A DNA stretch of 64,000 nt from Microvirga puerhi. GTDB taxonomy: Bacteria > Pseudomonadota > Alphaproteobacteria > Rhizobiales > Beijerinckiaceae. Of the stretch, positions 20,485 through 29,566 are shown in pieces (the first letter of the stretch is position 1; every line of letters starts with the position of its first letter). Under the pieces are notes generated by a model. That model was not told where the DNA came from and did not search any database. It saw nothing but the letters and a program-made list of their open reading frames with translations. The translations under genes and the position numbers were made by a program. Where the stretch lies: assembly GCF_020089865.1 (NCBI RefSeq), contig NZ_JAIRBM010000010.1, forward strand, positions 502 through 64,501, read 5' to 3'.

Positions 20485-20562
20485 AAACAAGCGGAAATTC
20501 CACGCAAAAATGCCGAATCATGTCGCGCGTGGGGTCGGCCGCTAGGAAATAGGCCGATCGTC

Positions 20563-21177
20563 CTACCTGGCCGCTACGGCCGCAGCGGCGCCCGCCATGA
20601 CGGTTCCGGTGGTCCGGTTGAGGATCCTGATCGCTCTCGGGCTGGTAAAGAGGCGCCTCGCGTTGGATGCGAGGACGATATAGGCCCCCAACACCACGGC
20701 CAGGATGCTCAAGGTCGCCAGGACGAGCTCCGCATAACCGAGAAGATTCACCCGGGTGAGGTCGAGGATCGTCGGTAGCAGGGCAAGATAGAACACCATG
20801 ACCTTCGGATTGCCCATGGTCACCGCGAAGCCGCCAAGAAAGACCCGGAGAGGGTGTTCGGCTTTGACGTCGACGGCGACATCCTGAGGCGCCGCGGGGG
20901 CCGTCCAGAGCTTGTAGGCGATATAGAGCAGATAGGCGGCGCCTGCATATTTGATCACCAGAAACACACCGTGGAAGGCCTGAGCCAGGGCCGCCAAGCC
21001 CACAATGGCACAGGTCAGCCAGACCACGTCCCCGATGGCGAGGCCAGCACTGAACGCGACCGCTCCGCGAGTGCCGCGACCGAGCACCCGTGCCACGATC
21101 GCCGCGATCCCCGGGCCGGGCGAAGCGGCAGCGATGAATAGGGCCGTGGCAAATACGAGAAGTCCGGCGAGATCCAT
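20563..21177 (-). CDS. LysE/RhtB-family translocator
   Basis: A 204-residue inner-membrane protein with about six hydrophobic segments. The N-terminal SPGPGIAAIVARVLGRGTRGAV and the central GGFAVTMGNPKVMVFYLALLP are typical of RhtB-type exporters of amino acids such as homoserine, threonine or leucine. The substrate cannot be assigned. It is inserted between recF and gyrB in the same direction and ends about 200 bases before gyrB. Confidence 0.85.
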   Translation of the reverse strand: MDLAGLLVFATALFIAAASPGPGIAAIVARVLGRGTRGAVAFSAGLAIGDVVWLTCAIVGLAALAQAFHGVFLVIKYAGAAYLLYIAYKLWTAPAAPQDVAVDVKAEHPLRVFLGGFAVTMGNPKVMVFYLALLPTILDLTRVNLLGYAELVLATLSILAVVLGAYIVLASNARRLFTSPRAIRILNRTTGTVMAGAAAAVAAR

Positions 21178-21242
21178 GATGAGGTCCGAGCACGACGGAA
21201 TGGGACAAGCGGTGATTATAGCGGGCGGCGCCCGTCAGGCCA

Positions 21243-22403
21243 TCAACGAATCTTGATCGATTCTATCACGCCCGGTTGGACCTGGAGCAGGTCGGCGCGG
21301 CCTTCGAGCTCGCTGAAAAGGCCCAGATCGGCTCCTGTCATCCAAACCTGGCCGCCAAGGGATTCGAGCGTGTCGAAGAGCCCGGCTCGCCGCCGCGGAT
21401 CGAGATGGGCCGCGACTTCGTCGAGGAGGATGAAGGGCGCGATTCCACTCATGTGGCCGACAAGCCGCGCATGAGCCAGGACGAGGCCGATCAGGAGCGC
21501 CTTCTGCTCGCCCGTGGAAGCCATGGCGGCAGGAATGTCCTTGGGGCCGTGGCGGACGAGGAGATCCGTTGCTTGCGGACCGATCAGCGTGCGGCCGGCC
21601 GCGCGGTCGCGCGGGCGTCCCTCGCGCAGCATGGCGCGATAGCGATCCTCCGCGTCGACGGCTGGTAGCGTGGCGACCAGGGCGTCAATCTCGCCTTCGA
21701 GAGTGAGGGTCGCAAAGGGGAAGGGCGAGTTCTCGTCGCGGGTCGCCAGGATCAGCGCGGCCAAGCGCTCGACGGTCTCCCGGCGAGCCGCCGCCACGGC
21801 AATGGCGAGCTCCGCCACCTCCCGCTCCAGGGCATCGAGCCAGAGCCGGTCGTCGGGTATGTCTTCCAGCACCCGGTTGCGGGAGCGCAGGGCCCGTTCG
21901 AGAGCATTGACCCGGGCACCGTGTTCAGCGTCGACCGCCAGCACGAGGCGATCGAGGAAGCGGCGGCGATCGCCGGCAGGGCCACGGAAAAGAGCGTCGA
22001 GATCAGGCGTCAGCCAAACGATCCGCAAATGCTCGGCAAAGGCCGCCGGAGATGAGGCGGGTAGGGCATCGATGCGGCAGATTCGCGATACGCGTCCCTC
22101 ATCTCCGGGGCGCTCGAGCCCCGTGCCGAGGCGATGCTCGCCATAGGGCGTCTCCAGGGTCACGGAGATTGCGAAGGAGCCTGGGCCGCCCTGGCGAACC
22201 ATGTCGGACAGTTCTGCCCGGCGCAATCCGCGTCCCGGCATGAACAGGGAGATTGCTTCCAGCACGTTGGTCTTGCCGGCACCGTTCTCGCCGACGAGCG
22301 CTACGAGAGGGCGTGACACGGCAAGGTCCAGATCCGCATAGGTGCGGAAATCCTGAAGCATCAGATGGGTGATGAGGGAGGCGGCAGGTGGCGCTGACAG
22401 CAT
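21243..22403 (-). CDS. recF: DNA replication/repair protein RecF
   Basis: A 386-residue SMC-like ATPase. Walker A is GENGAGKTN, the ABC-type signature region is STGEQKALLIGLVLAHA and Walker B is FILLDEVAAHLD. RecF loads RecA at gaps with RecO and RecR. Start ATG 22403 gives the usual length; the frame extends to 22508 with sequence unlike the family. Its position after dnaN and before gyrB is canonical. Confidence 0.93.
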   Translation of the reverse strand: MLSAPPAASLITHLMLQDFRTYADLDLAVSRPLVALVGENGAGKTNVLEAISLFMPGRGLRRAELSDMVRQGGPGSFAISVTLETPYGEHRLGTGLERPGDEGRVSRICRIDALPASSPAAFAEHLRIVWLTPDLDALFRGPAGDRRRFLDRLVLAVDAEHGARVNALERALRSRNRVLEDIPDDRLWLDALEREVAELAIAVAAARRETVERLAALILATRDENSPFPFATLTLEGEIDALVATLPAVDAEDRYRAMLREGRPRDRAAGRTLIGPQATDLLVRHGPKDIPAAMASTGEQKALLIGLVLAHARLVGHMSGIAPFILLDEVAAHLDPRRRAGLFDTLESLGGQVWMTGADLGLFSELEGRADLLQVQPGVIESIKIR

Positions 22404-22619
22404 GGCGGATCCGAGGCTCCTTTTCAGGGAGTCCCTCCGAAAGATCAAGCGTCGCTGGCGCATCGGGCGGAGAAAGAGTGCGGACCTTCTCGTCCCATCG
22501 GATAGCATTCTGCCCCGCTAAGGACATTTCGTCCATTGACGAAGTGTTCCGGCGAGACGGATCGGTTGTTTCGTGAAAGATGAGCGGTCGGTAAAGAACA
22601 GGGTCCAGGGAGGATGTCC

Positions 22620-22961
22620 ATGATCGCCGTGATCTTCGAAGTCGAACCGCGTGACGGGCACCGTGAGCATTATCTCGAGATTGCCGCGTCACTTCGCCCG
22701 CTCCTCGACGGCATTGACGGTTTCATCTCGATCGAGCGGTTCGCGAGCCTGACTCAACCGGGCAAGATCCTCTCCCTGTCCTTCTGGCGCGACGAGGCGG
22801 CTGTGAAGGCGTGGCGGATGCAGACGGAGCATCGCATGGCGCAGGTCCGCGGGAGATCCGAGATCTTCGCGCATTACCGCCTGCGCGTCGCGGAGGTCTT
22901 ACGCGATTACGGGATGACCGATCGTGCTCAGGTTCCGGCCGATCTTCTGGAGCCGTCGTGA
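22620..22961 (+). CDS. Antibiotic biosynthesis monooxygenase (ABM)-fold protein
   Basis: A 113-residue ABM-family protein with a dimeric alpha/beta-barrel-like fold (MIAVIFEVEPRDG, then YLEIAASLRPLLDGIDGFISIERF, then SLSFWRDEAAVKAWR). Family members are small monooxygenases or heme-degrading proteins; the substrate is unknown. ATG 22620 is preferred over 22614 because GGAGG lies 6 bases before it. It is transcribed against the replication genes, between recF and dnaN. Confidence 0.75.
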   Translation: MIAVIFEVEPRDGHREHYLEIAASLRPLLDGIDGFISIERFASLTQPGKILSLSFWRDEAAVKAWRMQTEHRMAQVRGRSEIFAHYRLRVAEVLRDYGMTDRAQVPADLLEPS

Positions 22962-22993
22962 GACGGCTCCGCAACGACAGAAGGCGATATGCC

Positions 22994-24112
22994 TCACACG
23001 CGCATAGGCATCAGCACGTAGAGAGCGGACGCCCCCTCCCGATCCTGCACCACGGTCGGTGATCCGGGATCGGCCAGCTTGAACAGGGCGGTATCGCCGT
23101 CGAGCTGGGCCGTGATGTCGAGGAGATAGCGGGCGTTGAAGCCGATATCGATCGGCGCTGAATCGTAATCGACCTCGATCTCTTCGGTCGCGCTGCCGGA
23201 ATCAGGGTTATTGACCGTGAGTGTCAGGCGTCCGTCGTTGAGAGCAAGCTTCACCGCTCGCCCGCGCTCGGACGAGATGGTCGAGACGCGATCGACCGCC
23301 TTCGCGAAATCCGCACGTTCCACGGTCAGGAGCTTGTCGTTGCCGGCAGGAATGACGCGCTGATAATCCGGGAAGGTTCCGTCGATGAGCTTGGAGGTCA
23401 GAATCACGTCGTCGAAGGTCAGGCGCACCTTAGCCGAGGACAATTCGACGGTGACGGATTCGCTGCCGTCCTCGACGAGCTTAACGATCTCGGCAACGGC
23501 CTTGCGTGGAATGATCACGCCGGGCATGCCTTCCGAGCCTTGCGGCGCGGGCAGTTCAACCCGGGCGAGACGATGGCCGTCGGTCGCGACGGCGCGCAGC
23601 ATCGGCGTGCCCGATACGTCGATGGTGTGGAGGTAGATTCCGTTGAGGTAGTAGCGTGTTTCCTCGGTCGAAATCGCAAACTGCGTCTTCTCGATCAAGC
23701 GCTTCAGGTCGGTGGCGGACAGCGCGAAGCGGTGGGGGAGATCGCCGGCGGCGAGATCGGGAAAATCGCTCTCCGGCAGGGCCTGCAGCATGAAGCGGGA
23801 ACGGCCGGAGCGGATCTGCATCTGACCCGTATCGCCCGGCGTTTCGAGGGAGACCTGAGCCCCATCCGGCAGCTTGCGGACGATGTCATAGATCATATAG
23901 GCCGGGACCGTGGTCGATCCCGCGTCGGTGATATCCGCCGGGATCGTGTCCGTGACCTCGATGTCGAGGTCGGTCGCCCTGAGACGGAGGGTTCCTTCCT
24001 CGCCGCGCAGAAGGACGTTGGAGAGGATCGGGATGGTATTGCGGCGCTCAACAACCCGGTGAACATGCCCGAGCGCCTTCAGGAGAGCGGCGCGCTCAAC
24101 AGTAACTCTCAT
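22994..24112 (-). CDS. dnaN: DNA polymerase III beta clamp
   Basis: A 372-residue sliding clamp, the usual length. N-terminal MRVTVERAALLKALGHVHRVVERRNTIPIL and the C-terminal YVLMPMRV are diagnostic. It forms a ring dimer on DNA and tethers polymerase. It lies 164 bases downstream of dnaA, with an inverted repeat in between. Confidence 0.96.
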   Translation of the reverse strand: MRVTVERAALLKALGHVHRVVERRNTIPILSNVLLRGEEGTLRLRATDLDIEVTDTIPADITDAGSTTVPAYMIYDIVRKLPDGAQVSLETPGDTGQMQIRSGRSRFMLQALPESDFPDLAAGDLPHRFALSATDLKRLIEKTQFAISTEETRYYLNGIYLHTIDVSGTPMLRAVATDGHRLARVELPAPQGSEGMPGVIIPRKAVAEIVKLVEDGSESVTVELSSAKVRLTFDDVILTSKLIDGTFPDYQRVIPAGNDKLLTVERADFAKAVDRVSTISSERGRAVKLALNDGRLTLTVNNPDSGSATEEIEVDYDSAPIDIGFNARYLLDITAQLDGDTALFKLADPGSPTVVQDREGASALYVLMPMRV

Positions 24113-24241
24113 AGTCCAACATCCATTCTCGTTGGCATTATTGGCCGGCGATCCGGCAGGTAAACGGATCCCAAGGGCCGGAAAGATTGGCGAAGGTCGC
24201 TGCCAAAAGCAAGCACCGGCCGAGCTTTCCTCAACAGCCGC

Positions 24242-24267
24242 CCGGCCGCCGAAGGGGTTGCGGCCGG
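24242..24267 (-). repeat. Inverted repeat after dnaA
   Basis: CCGGCCGC (24242-24249) pairs with GCGGCCGG (24260-24267) over a 10-nt loop, starting 9 bases after the dnaA stop. No T tract follows, so termination is uncertain. Confidence 0.4.
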
Positions 24268-24276
24268 TCTAGCGCC

Positions 24277-25788
24277 TCATTCCTGCAGCATGCGCTTGAG
24301 GAGCTCGACCTCATCCGAGAGGGCATTATCCTCGCCGAGCGCCTTCTCGATCTTGCGTACGGCATGGAGCACGGTGGTGTGGTCCCGGCCGCCGAAGCGG
24401 CGCCCGATTTCCGGCAAGGAGCGCAGGGTCAGGACTTTCGACAGATACATGGCGATCTGCCGGGGTCTCACCACCGCGGCCGTGCGGCGCTCCGAGAGAA
24501 TATCGGAGCGGGAGACATTGTAACGGGACGCCACCAGCTTCTGGATGTCCTCAATCTTGACCCGCTTCGGCTCGCGATTGCGGACGAGATCACGAATGGC
24601 GACTTCGGCGGTCTCAAGAGTGATGGCGGAGCCGGTCAAGGTCGCGTGGGCCAGCAGGCGGTTTACGGCGCCTTCAAGATCGCGCCCGTTGGCCGTGATA
24701 GCACGAGCCACGTAGGAAACCACGCTCGCGCTGACCTCGAAGGTCGGATGGATGGCTTTCAGGGCTTCGATACGCGTCGTGAGAATCGAGGCGCGCAGGG
24801 CCTCGTCCAGAGCGCCGACTTCCACCACGAGTCCGCCGGCCAGGCGCGAGCGCACGCGCTCGTCCAGGCTCTCGAGATCTGTCGGCGGGCGGTCCGAGGC
24901 GACGACGATCTGGCGGCCGGCATCGATGAGGGAATTGAGGGTGTGGCCGAATTCCTGCTGAATCTGCTTGCCCTGGATGAATTGCACGTCATCGAGGATC
25001 AGCAGATCGATGCCGCGAAGGCGCTCCTTGAAGGCGAGCGAGGTCTGCGCCTTCAAGGAGGCGACAAAGCCGTACATGAACCGGTCGGCCGTGAGATAGA
25101 TGACCCGGCGTCCCTGGGCCCGAACCTCGTGGCCGATGGCATGAAGGAGGTGCGTCTTGCCAAGGCCGACGCCGGCATGAAGGTAGAGCGGATTGTAGAT
25201 CGCCTGCCCGTTCTGGGCATGTGCCACCCGGTCCGCCGCCGCATGAGCAAGGGCGTTGGAGCGTCCGACGATGAAGCTCTCGAAGGTGAGGCGCGGATCG
25301 AGGGGAGCGCCGCCGAGATCCGCAGCATCGCTCCGCTCTTCCGGCAGGGTGGGAGCGAGGGACTTGATTTCCATGGCGGGAGTGCTTGTGGGCGTTGCGT
25401 TGGCAGTGGGGCTCGGGCTCGTCGGCCGCGCCGCTTCGATCATGCGCCGTTGCGCCGTGCCTTCTCGCCCGGTGGTGCTGCGCACGCCGATCACGACGCG
25501 CTCCACGTCCTTTGCCTCGGCGCGATACAGGTTCAGCACGCGGTCGGTATAGTGGGATTCGATCCAGCTCTTCAGGAAGCGGGTGGGAACCGTCAGATAG
25601 GCGCAGCCATCGACCACCGCATCGAGTTCGAGACGCCCGAACCAGCTGGCAAAGATGTCCTCGCCAAGCTCCGCCCGGAGCCGCCGCTTGACCCTAGCCC
25701 AGATCTCGGCCGCGTTCTGTTCGCTTGATGACTCGAAGCCGCTCTCACTCGGAGCTGCAAAGGTGCGATGATCCTCGCTGCGATACAT
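24277..25788 (-). CDS. dnaA: Chromosomal replication initiator DnaA
   Basis: A 503-residue initiator. Domain I is at the N-terminus ([22 protein letters not shown]), followed by a low-complexity Pro/Thr linker, the AAA+ domain (Walker [11 protein letters not shown], Walker [14 protein letters not shown]) and the DNA-binding domain with [15 protein letters not shown]. It binds DnaA boxes and opens the origin. Start ATG 25788 is set by GGAGG 7 bases upstream; the frame to 25854 has no such site. The probable origin lies upstream. Confidence 0.96.
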   Translation of the reverse strand: MYRSEDHRTFAAPSESGFESSSEQNAAEIWARVKRRLRAELGEDIFASWFGRLELDAVVDGCAYLTVPTRFLKSWIESHYTDRVLNLYRAEAKDVERVVIGVRSTTGREGTAQRRMIEAARPTSPSPTANATPTSTPAMEIKSLAPTLPEERSDAADLGGAPLDPRLTFESFIVGRSNALAHAAADRVAHAQNGQAIYNPLYLHAGVGLGKTHLLHAIGHEVRAQGRRVIYLTADRFMYGFVASLKAQTSLAFKERLRGIDLLILDDVQFIQGKQIQQEFGHTLNSLIDAGRQIVVASDRPPTDLESLDERVRSRLAGGLVVEVGALDEALRASILTTRIEALKAIHPTFEVSASVVSYVARAITANGRDLEGAVNRLLAHATLTGSAITLETAEVAIRDLVRNREPKRVKIEDIQKLVASRYNVSRSDILSERRTAAVVRPRQIAMYLSKVLTLRSLPEIGRRFGGRDHTTVLHAVRKIEKALGEDNALSDEVELLKRMLQE

Positions 25789-25935
25789 CAATATTCCTCC
25801 AAGAGGTTCCCGCTTTCTCAAGCCGAGCACCTCTACGCCATTGTCCGACCCCAAACGCAGGGACGGACTTACACCAGGTTCCCGCGAAACCCGGCGCCCC
25901 CAAAACTACTAATGATTATGTGTACGCTTAAGTAG

Positions 25936-25956
25936 AGGTGATCAGAGCGATCACCT
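25936..25956. promoter_or_regulatory. Inverted repeat upstream of dnaA
   Basis: AGGTGATC and GATCACCT form a perfect 8-bp dyad with a 5-base spacer, 148 bases before the dnaA start. It has the form of a dimeric-regulator site for dnaA transcription. Confidence 0.4.
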
Positions 25957-26461
25957 ATTGCCCACCCTCTCAAGCTTTCCAAAGTGAATTCCCAAAATGG
26001 AGGCGAGCTTTCTCTTGCTTCTTAATTCTTGAAACAACGCCCTATCCCCATTGTTGAGTGTTATACCTTGCGACTTGAGTGGATGACTTCGCGGCAGGCC
26101 GCCGAAGTGGAATTGACCTTACACAGGGGGTCTGAGGGGAGCAATACGGCCGAGTCCCTTGAGTCGGTTTCGAGACCCGCCTCAGATACCCCCAGCCCCG
26201 TCCACAGCTTTTCCGGCGATGCGGTAAAGTCCTGACTCTCCAATTGATTCACAGTTCCAACACAGCTTGGCGGCGATGTCGAAAAAGAGTTTTCGCGCAA
26301 CCTTGAATCAGGACTGATTCGCGGAGATGTCGTGTGTGATTCCGATGCTTCGCGAAGCTTTGCCTGCTAACCTGTTGAACTTCATGATGGTTTCTTGCGC
26401 GCTTCCAAGTCGCGCCGTGACGTTTGCCAACCCTTGGACGGGCGTATGAGTCAAGAGGCAA

Positions 26462-26470
26462 TGTGGATAA
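26462..26470 (-). promoter_or_regulatory. Consensus DnaA box
   Basis: TGTGGATAA is the exact reverse complement of TTATCCACA. It lies about 670 bases upstream of dnaA in the gene-free region. Confidence 0.6.
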
Positions 26471-26702
26471 AACGCGCCCTTCGGAAGCGATCTTCGGGCA
26501 CGAAAAGCCCAGCAATCGGTAGCAGCGTTCACCAGAGCTGATGTGGAGGTCAGTTCCCTTCACGATCGTCCTCGGTCACCTTCGTTGAGCCCGTCCAGCT
26601 TCGTCGTGTGCCACCAGCCGGGGATGGCCCGGCAAGCCCATCCTATGGGTAAAGGATAGGACTGCGCTTGCAGTGTTGGCGCGCTTTGCCCGGGCAGGCC
26701 GA

Positions 26703-27098
26703 TCATCGCCCGACATGGGTCGCGAGCCACCACGTGTTTCCGGTTGCATCCTTGACGCCACAGCGCCGATCGCCATCGCCTTTCTCGCTGGGAGGCTGCA
26801 CCGACACTGCGCCGTTTTCCAGGGCTCGCGCGTAGGTCTCATCCACATCAGGCACATAGACGTGCAGCCAGACCGAGAAAGCCGGATAGTCCGCGGTTCC
26901 ATCCGACACCATGACGACGCTGTCGCCGATCCGCACGGATGCGTGCATGATGGAGCCGTCCGCGCGATTCATCCGGATGAGTGTCTCACCGCGGAGAACA
27001 TCGGTCATGAAGCCAATGGCGCGCTGGGCATCATCTGCCATCATGTAGGCTGAGACGGTCGAGTGGCCGTCGGGCTGACGGGTTGCGCCGGTTTTCAT
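26703..27098 (-). CDS. VOC/PhnB-like glyoxalase-superfamily protein
   Basis: A 131-residue protein of the vicinal-oxygen-chelate superfamily, PhnB-like subgroup (VSAYMMADDAQRAIGFMTDVL, then VWLHVYVPDVDETYARALENGA, then CGVKDATGNTWWLATH). Such proteins are small metal-binding dioxygenase or glyoxalase relatives; the reaction is unknown. Start ATG 27098 follows GGAGATCAGG; further in-frame starts upstream are less good. It lies between the candidate origin and rpsT. Confidence 0.8.
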   Translation of the reverse strand: MKTGATRQPDGHSTVSAYMMADDAQRAIGFMTDVLRGETLIRMNRADGSIMHASVRIGDSVVMVSDGTADYPAFSVWLHVYVPDVDETYARALENGAVSVQPPSEKGDGDRRCGVKDATGNTWWLATHVGR

Positions 27099-27412
27099 CC
27101 TGATCTCCATCTCGGTGAAGCGCAGGGGTAGCATATGGCCAAGCTGAAGGCTAATTCCCGCCCCAATAACCTGTCGCTACACCAAGTTCCGCGCAATCTC
27201 GTTGAGCGGACTGTGTTTCCGGACAAGAGCTGCGAGGCGCATTCAGGCGAGCGCCACCTCAGCCTCGGCAGATTGCTGTGTTGCGGAGGAGCATGGATTG
27301 TCTTTCACGCCGCCCCTCACTGGACATTTGGTGCCCTTTGCTACCGAACAACGAAAAACCCGGCGCAGGTACGCCGGGTTTCTCAAGCTGTCAGATAACA
27401 GATCGGGCCGGT
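27099..27412. other. Gap between rpsT and the VOC gene
   Basis: About 310 bases with no gene. It contains the rpsT terminator (27353-27383) and presumably the promoter of the VOC gene, which I cannot place. Confidence 0.5.
27353..27383 (-). terminator. Intrinsic terminator of rpsT
   Basis: AACCCGGCG (27357-27365) pairs with CGCCGGGTT (27372-27380), 6-nt loop, then a T run on the minus strand. Confidence 0.85.
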
Positions 27413-27679
27413 TTAGGCGCTCAGCGTCTTGATGCGCGACGCGAGGCGGGACACCTTCCGGGAGGCCGTGTTCTTGTGCACGATGCCCTTCTGGGCGGCG
27501 CGCATGAGCTCCGGCTCGGCGGCGCGAAGGGCGGCAGCGGCCTCGGTCTGGTTGCCAGAAGCGATCGCTTCCTCGACCTTACGGATGAAAGTCCGCATAC
27601 GGCTGCGGCGCGAGCGGTTGACCGCGGTGCGCTTCGCGATCTTGCGGGTCATCTTCTTGGCCGACACGGTGTTGGCCAT
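27413..27679 (-). CDS. rpsT: 30S ribosomal protein S20
   Basis: An 88-residue, very basic protein ([18 protein letters not shown], then [19 protein letters not shown], ending [14 protein letters not shown]). S20 binds 16S rRNA in the 30S body. ATG 27679 gives the conserved MANT start; an ATG two codons upstream is less likely. It is a single-gene unit closed by a strong terminator. rpsT close to dnaA is common in Rhizobiales. Confidence 0.95.
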   Translation of the reverse strand: MANTVSAKKMTRKIAKRTAVNRSRRSRMRTFIRKVEEAIASGNQTEAAAALRAAEPELMRAAQKGIVHKNTASRKVSRLASRIKTLSA

Positions 27680-27846
27680 GGCCAATCCTCGTTCTTTAAA
27701 GTCCGACGCAGGAAGCCGGATAAGCCGGCCAAAGACGCGATCGGTGATTGCATGGAAACCGAAGAGCCCGCGGATCGCGCGGGCTCATGTGGGGCGGCTT
27801 ATAGCGACAGGCGTGCCGAACGTCAACGCTTGCCCGTGTTTGCGCG

Positions 27847-28638
27847 TCAAAAAAGCGCCCTGAGGGCTTGATGCCACGGGTTGGCAGGGTCGACGAGAAG
27901 CTTGAGCGCCATCAGACTCGAAACGATCACCAGGAGCGGGCGGATGATCCTGGTGCCGTGGCGAAGAGCGAGATGGGATCCGACCTGCGCTCCAAGGAGC
28001 GAGGCCGCAGCCATCACCAGACCGAGAGGCCAGACCACGGCTCCCGTCGCCGCATAGAGAAGCAGGCTGCCGAGATTGCTGCACAGGTTGAGCAGCTTGG
28101 TGTGCGCGGTCGCGCGAACGACCCCGTAACCCAACAGAGTGACGAAGCCGAGCATGTAGAAGGAGCCGGCACCCGGTCCGAAGATGCCGTCGTAGAAGCC
28201 GACGGCCACGGGCACGGTCAGGCCGAAGGTCAGGGCCGTCATCCGTGCGTGGACATCCTCGTTTCCCACCTTCGGAGAGAGGGCGAAAAAGGCCGCGATA
28301 GCCACGAGAAGTACAGGGATCAGACCGTCGAGGACGGACTTAGGGAGGAACTGGACACAGAGCGCCCCGACGATACCGCTCAGGAAGGAGATGCCCGCGA
28401 AGCGCCATGCGGAGGACCAGACGATCAGGCCCTTGCGACCGAACGTGTAGGTGGCCGAGGCCGCGGCAACGGCACCTTGCACCTTGTTGGTGGCAATCGC
28501 CTGCGCGGGATCGAGCCCGGCGATCAGAAGGGCCGGAACGGTGAGGAGGCCGCCGCCGCCGGCTATGGAATCGACAAATCCAGCCAGAAAGGAAATGGCG
28601 GCCAGGGCCGCCATCACATCGGAATCGAGAGATGTCAC
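27847..28638 (-). CDS. TSUP (TauE/SafE) family permease
   Basis: A 263-residue inner-membrane protein with about eight hydrophobic segments. The two family half-motifs are FLAGFVDSIAGGGGLLTVPALL and GFYDGIFGPGAGSFYMLGFV. TSUP proteins carry sulphite, sulphonates or organosulphur anions; the substrate is not shown here. It starts only 3 bases after the enoyl-CoA hydratase stop, so both are co-transcribed. Confidence 0.85.
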   Translation of the reverse strand: MTSLDSDVMAALAAISFLAGFVDSIAGGGGLLTVPALLIAGLDPAQAIATNKVQGAVAAASATYTFGRKGLIVWSSAWRFAGISFLSGIVGALCVQFLPKSVLDGLIPVLLVAIAAFFALSPKVGNEDVHARMTALTFGLTVPVAVGFYDGIFGPGAGSFYMLGFVTLLGYGVVRATAHTKLLNLCSNLGSLLLYAATGAVVWPLGLVMAAASLLGAQVGSHLALRHGTRIIRPLLVIVSSLMALKLLVDPANPWHQALRALF

Positions 28639-28641
28639 GGA

Positions 28642-29415
28642 TCAGCGATCCGTGAACCGGGGCGTGCGCTTGTCGACGAAGGCGGCCATGCCCTCCTTCT
28701 GATCGGCGGTGGCGAACATGGCGTGAAAGACGCGCCGTTCGAAGCGGATGCCCTCCGAGAGGGAGATTTCGTCGGCGCGGTTGATGCTCTCCTTCGTCAT
28801 CATGACGATGGGCTGCGACATGGATGCGATGGTCTCGGCCGTCTTGAGCGCCTCGCTCAGGAGATCCGCCGTCGGCACGATCCGGGCGACGAGACCGGAG
28901 CGTTCCGCTTCCTCGGCGCCCATCATGCGACCGGTGAGGCACATCTCCATGGCCTTGGCCCTGCCGATCAGGCGGGTCAGGCGCTGGGTGCCGCCCATGC
29001 CCGGCATGACACCGAGCTTGATCTCCGGCTGGCCGAACTTGGCATTGTCGGCGGCGATGATGAAGTCGCACATCATAGCGAACTCGCAGCCGCCTCCGAG
29101 GGCGAAGCCTGCTACGGCGGCGATCATCGGCTTGCGCCGGTTCGCCACGCGGTCCCAACCGCCGAACTGATTGTCGGAATAAATCTGCGGGTAGGAGAGG
29201 TTCGCCATCTCCTTAATGTCGGCGCCGGCCGCAAAAGCCTTCTCGGAACCTGTCACGACGATGCAGCCGACGGCAGAATCGGCCTCGAACGCGTCGAGCG
29301 CCTGATTGACCTCGTTCAGGAGCGTCGAATTCAGCGCATTCAGCGCCTGCGGGCGATTGAGGGTGATAAGCCCCACCTTGCCGCGGGTCTCGACGATGAT
29401 CGTTTCGTAAGCCAT
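28642..29415 (-). CDS. Enoyl-CoA hydratase
   Basis: A 257-residue crotonase-fold enzyme. The oxyanion-hole segments are [11 protein letters not shown] and [20 protein letters not shown]; the two catalytic Glu positions of short-chain enoyl-CoA hydratases (GGGCE and [14 protein letters not shown] regions) are present. It hydrates trans-2-enoyl-CoA in beta-oxidation. ATG 29415 follows GAGGAGG; an in-frame start at 29442 lacks such a site. Confidence 0.9.
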   Translation of the reverse strand: MAYETIIVETRGKVGLITLNRPQALNALNSTLLNEVNQALDAFEADSAVGCIVVTGSEKAFAAGADIKEMANLSYPQIYSDNQFGGWDRVANRRKPMIAAVAGFALGGGCEFAMMCDFIIAADNAKFGQPEIKLGVMPGMGGTQRLTRLIGRAKAMEMCLTGRMMGAEEAERSGLVARIVPTADLLSEALKTAETIASMSQPIVMMTKESINRADEISLSEGIRFERRVFHAMFATADQKEGMAAFVDKRTPRFTDR

Positions 29416-29566
29416 GCCGGCGCCTCCTCGATGGAGGCCCACGGGTAGGCGAGGCGCAAAAGTCAGGCAAGAGAAAAGTCAGGCAGGAGAAATTCGATCC
29501 CCGATCCGCATCCAAAGGTCCGGCGAGGTCGAGAAGCTTATGGTCTGCGCAAGAGGAGCGCCTTGC

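Larger units (their letters stand above)
25789..26702. other. Gene-free region upstream of dnaA, candidate replication origin
   Basis: About 900 bases without a supportable gene, flanked by dnaA and, past one small gene, rpsT. It contains a perfect DnaA box (26462-26470), weaker boxes (26198-26206, 26245-26253, 26542-26550), eight GANTC sites from 26152 to 26452, and AT-richer stretches around 25905-25935 and 26005-26040. This combination fits oriC, but Rhizobiales can also place the origin near hemE, which is not in this window. Confidence 0.5.
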
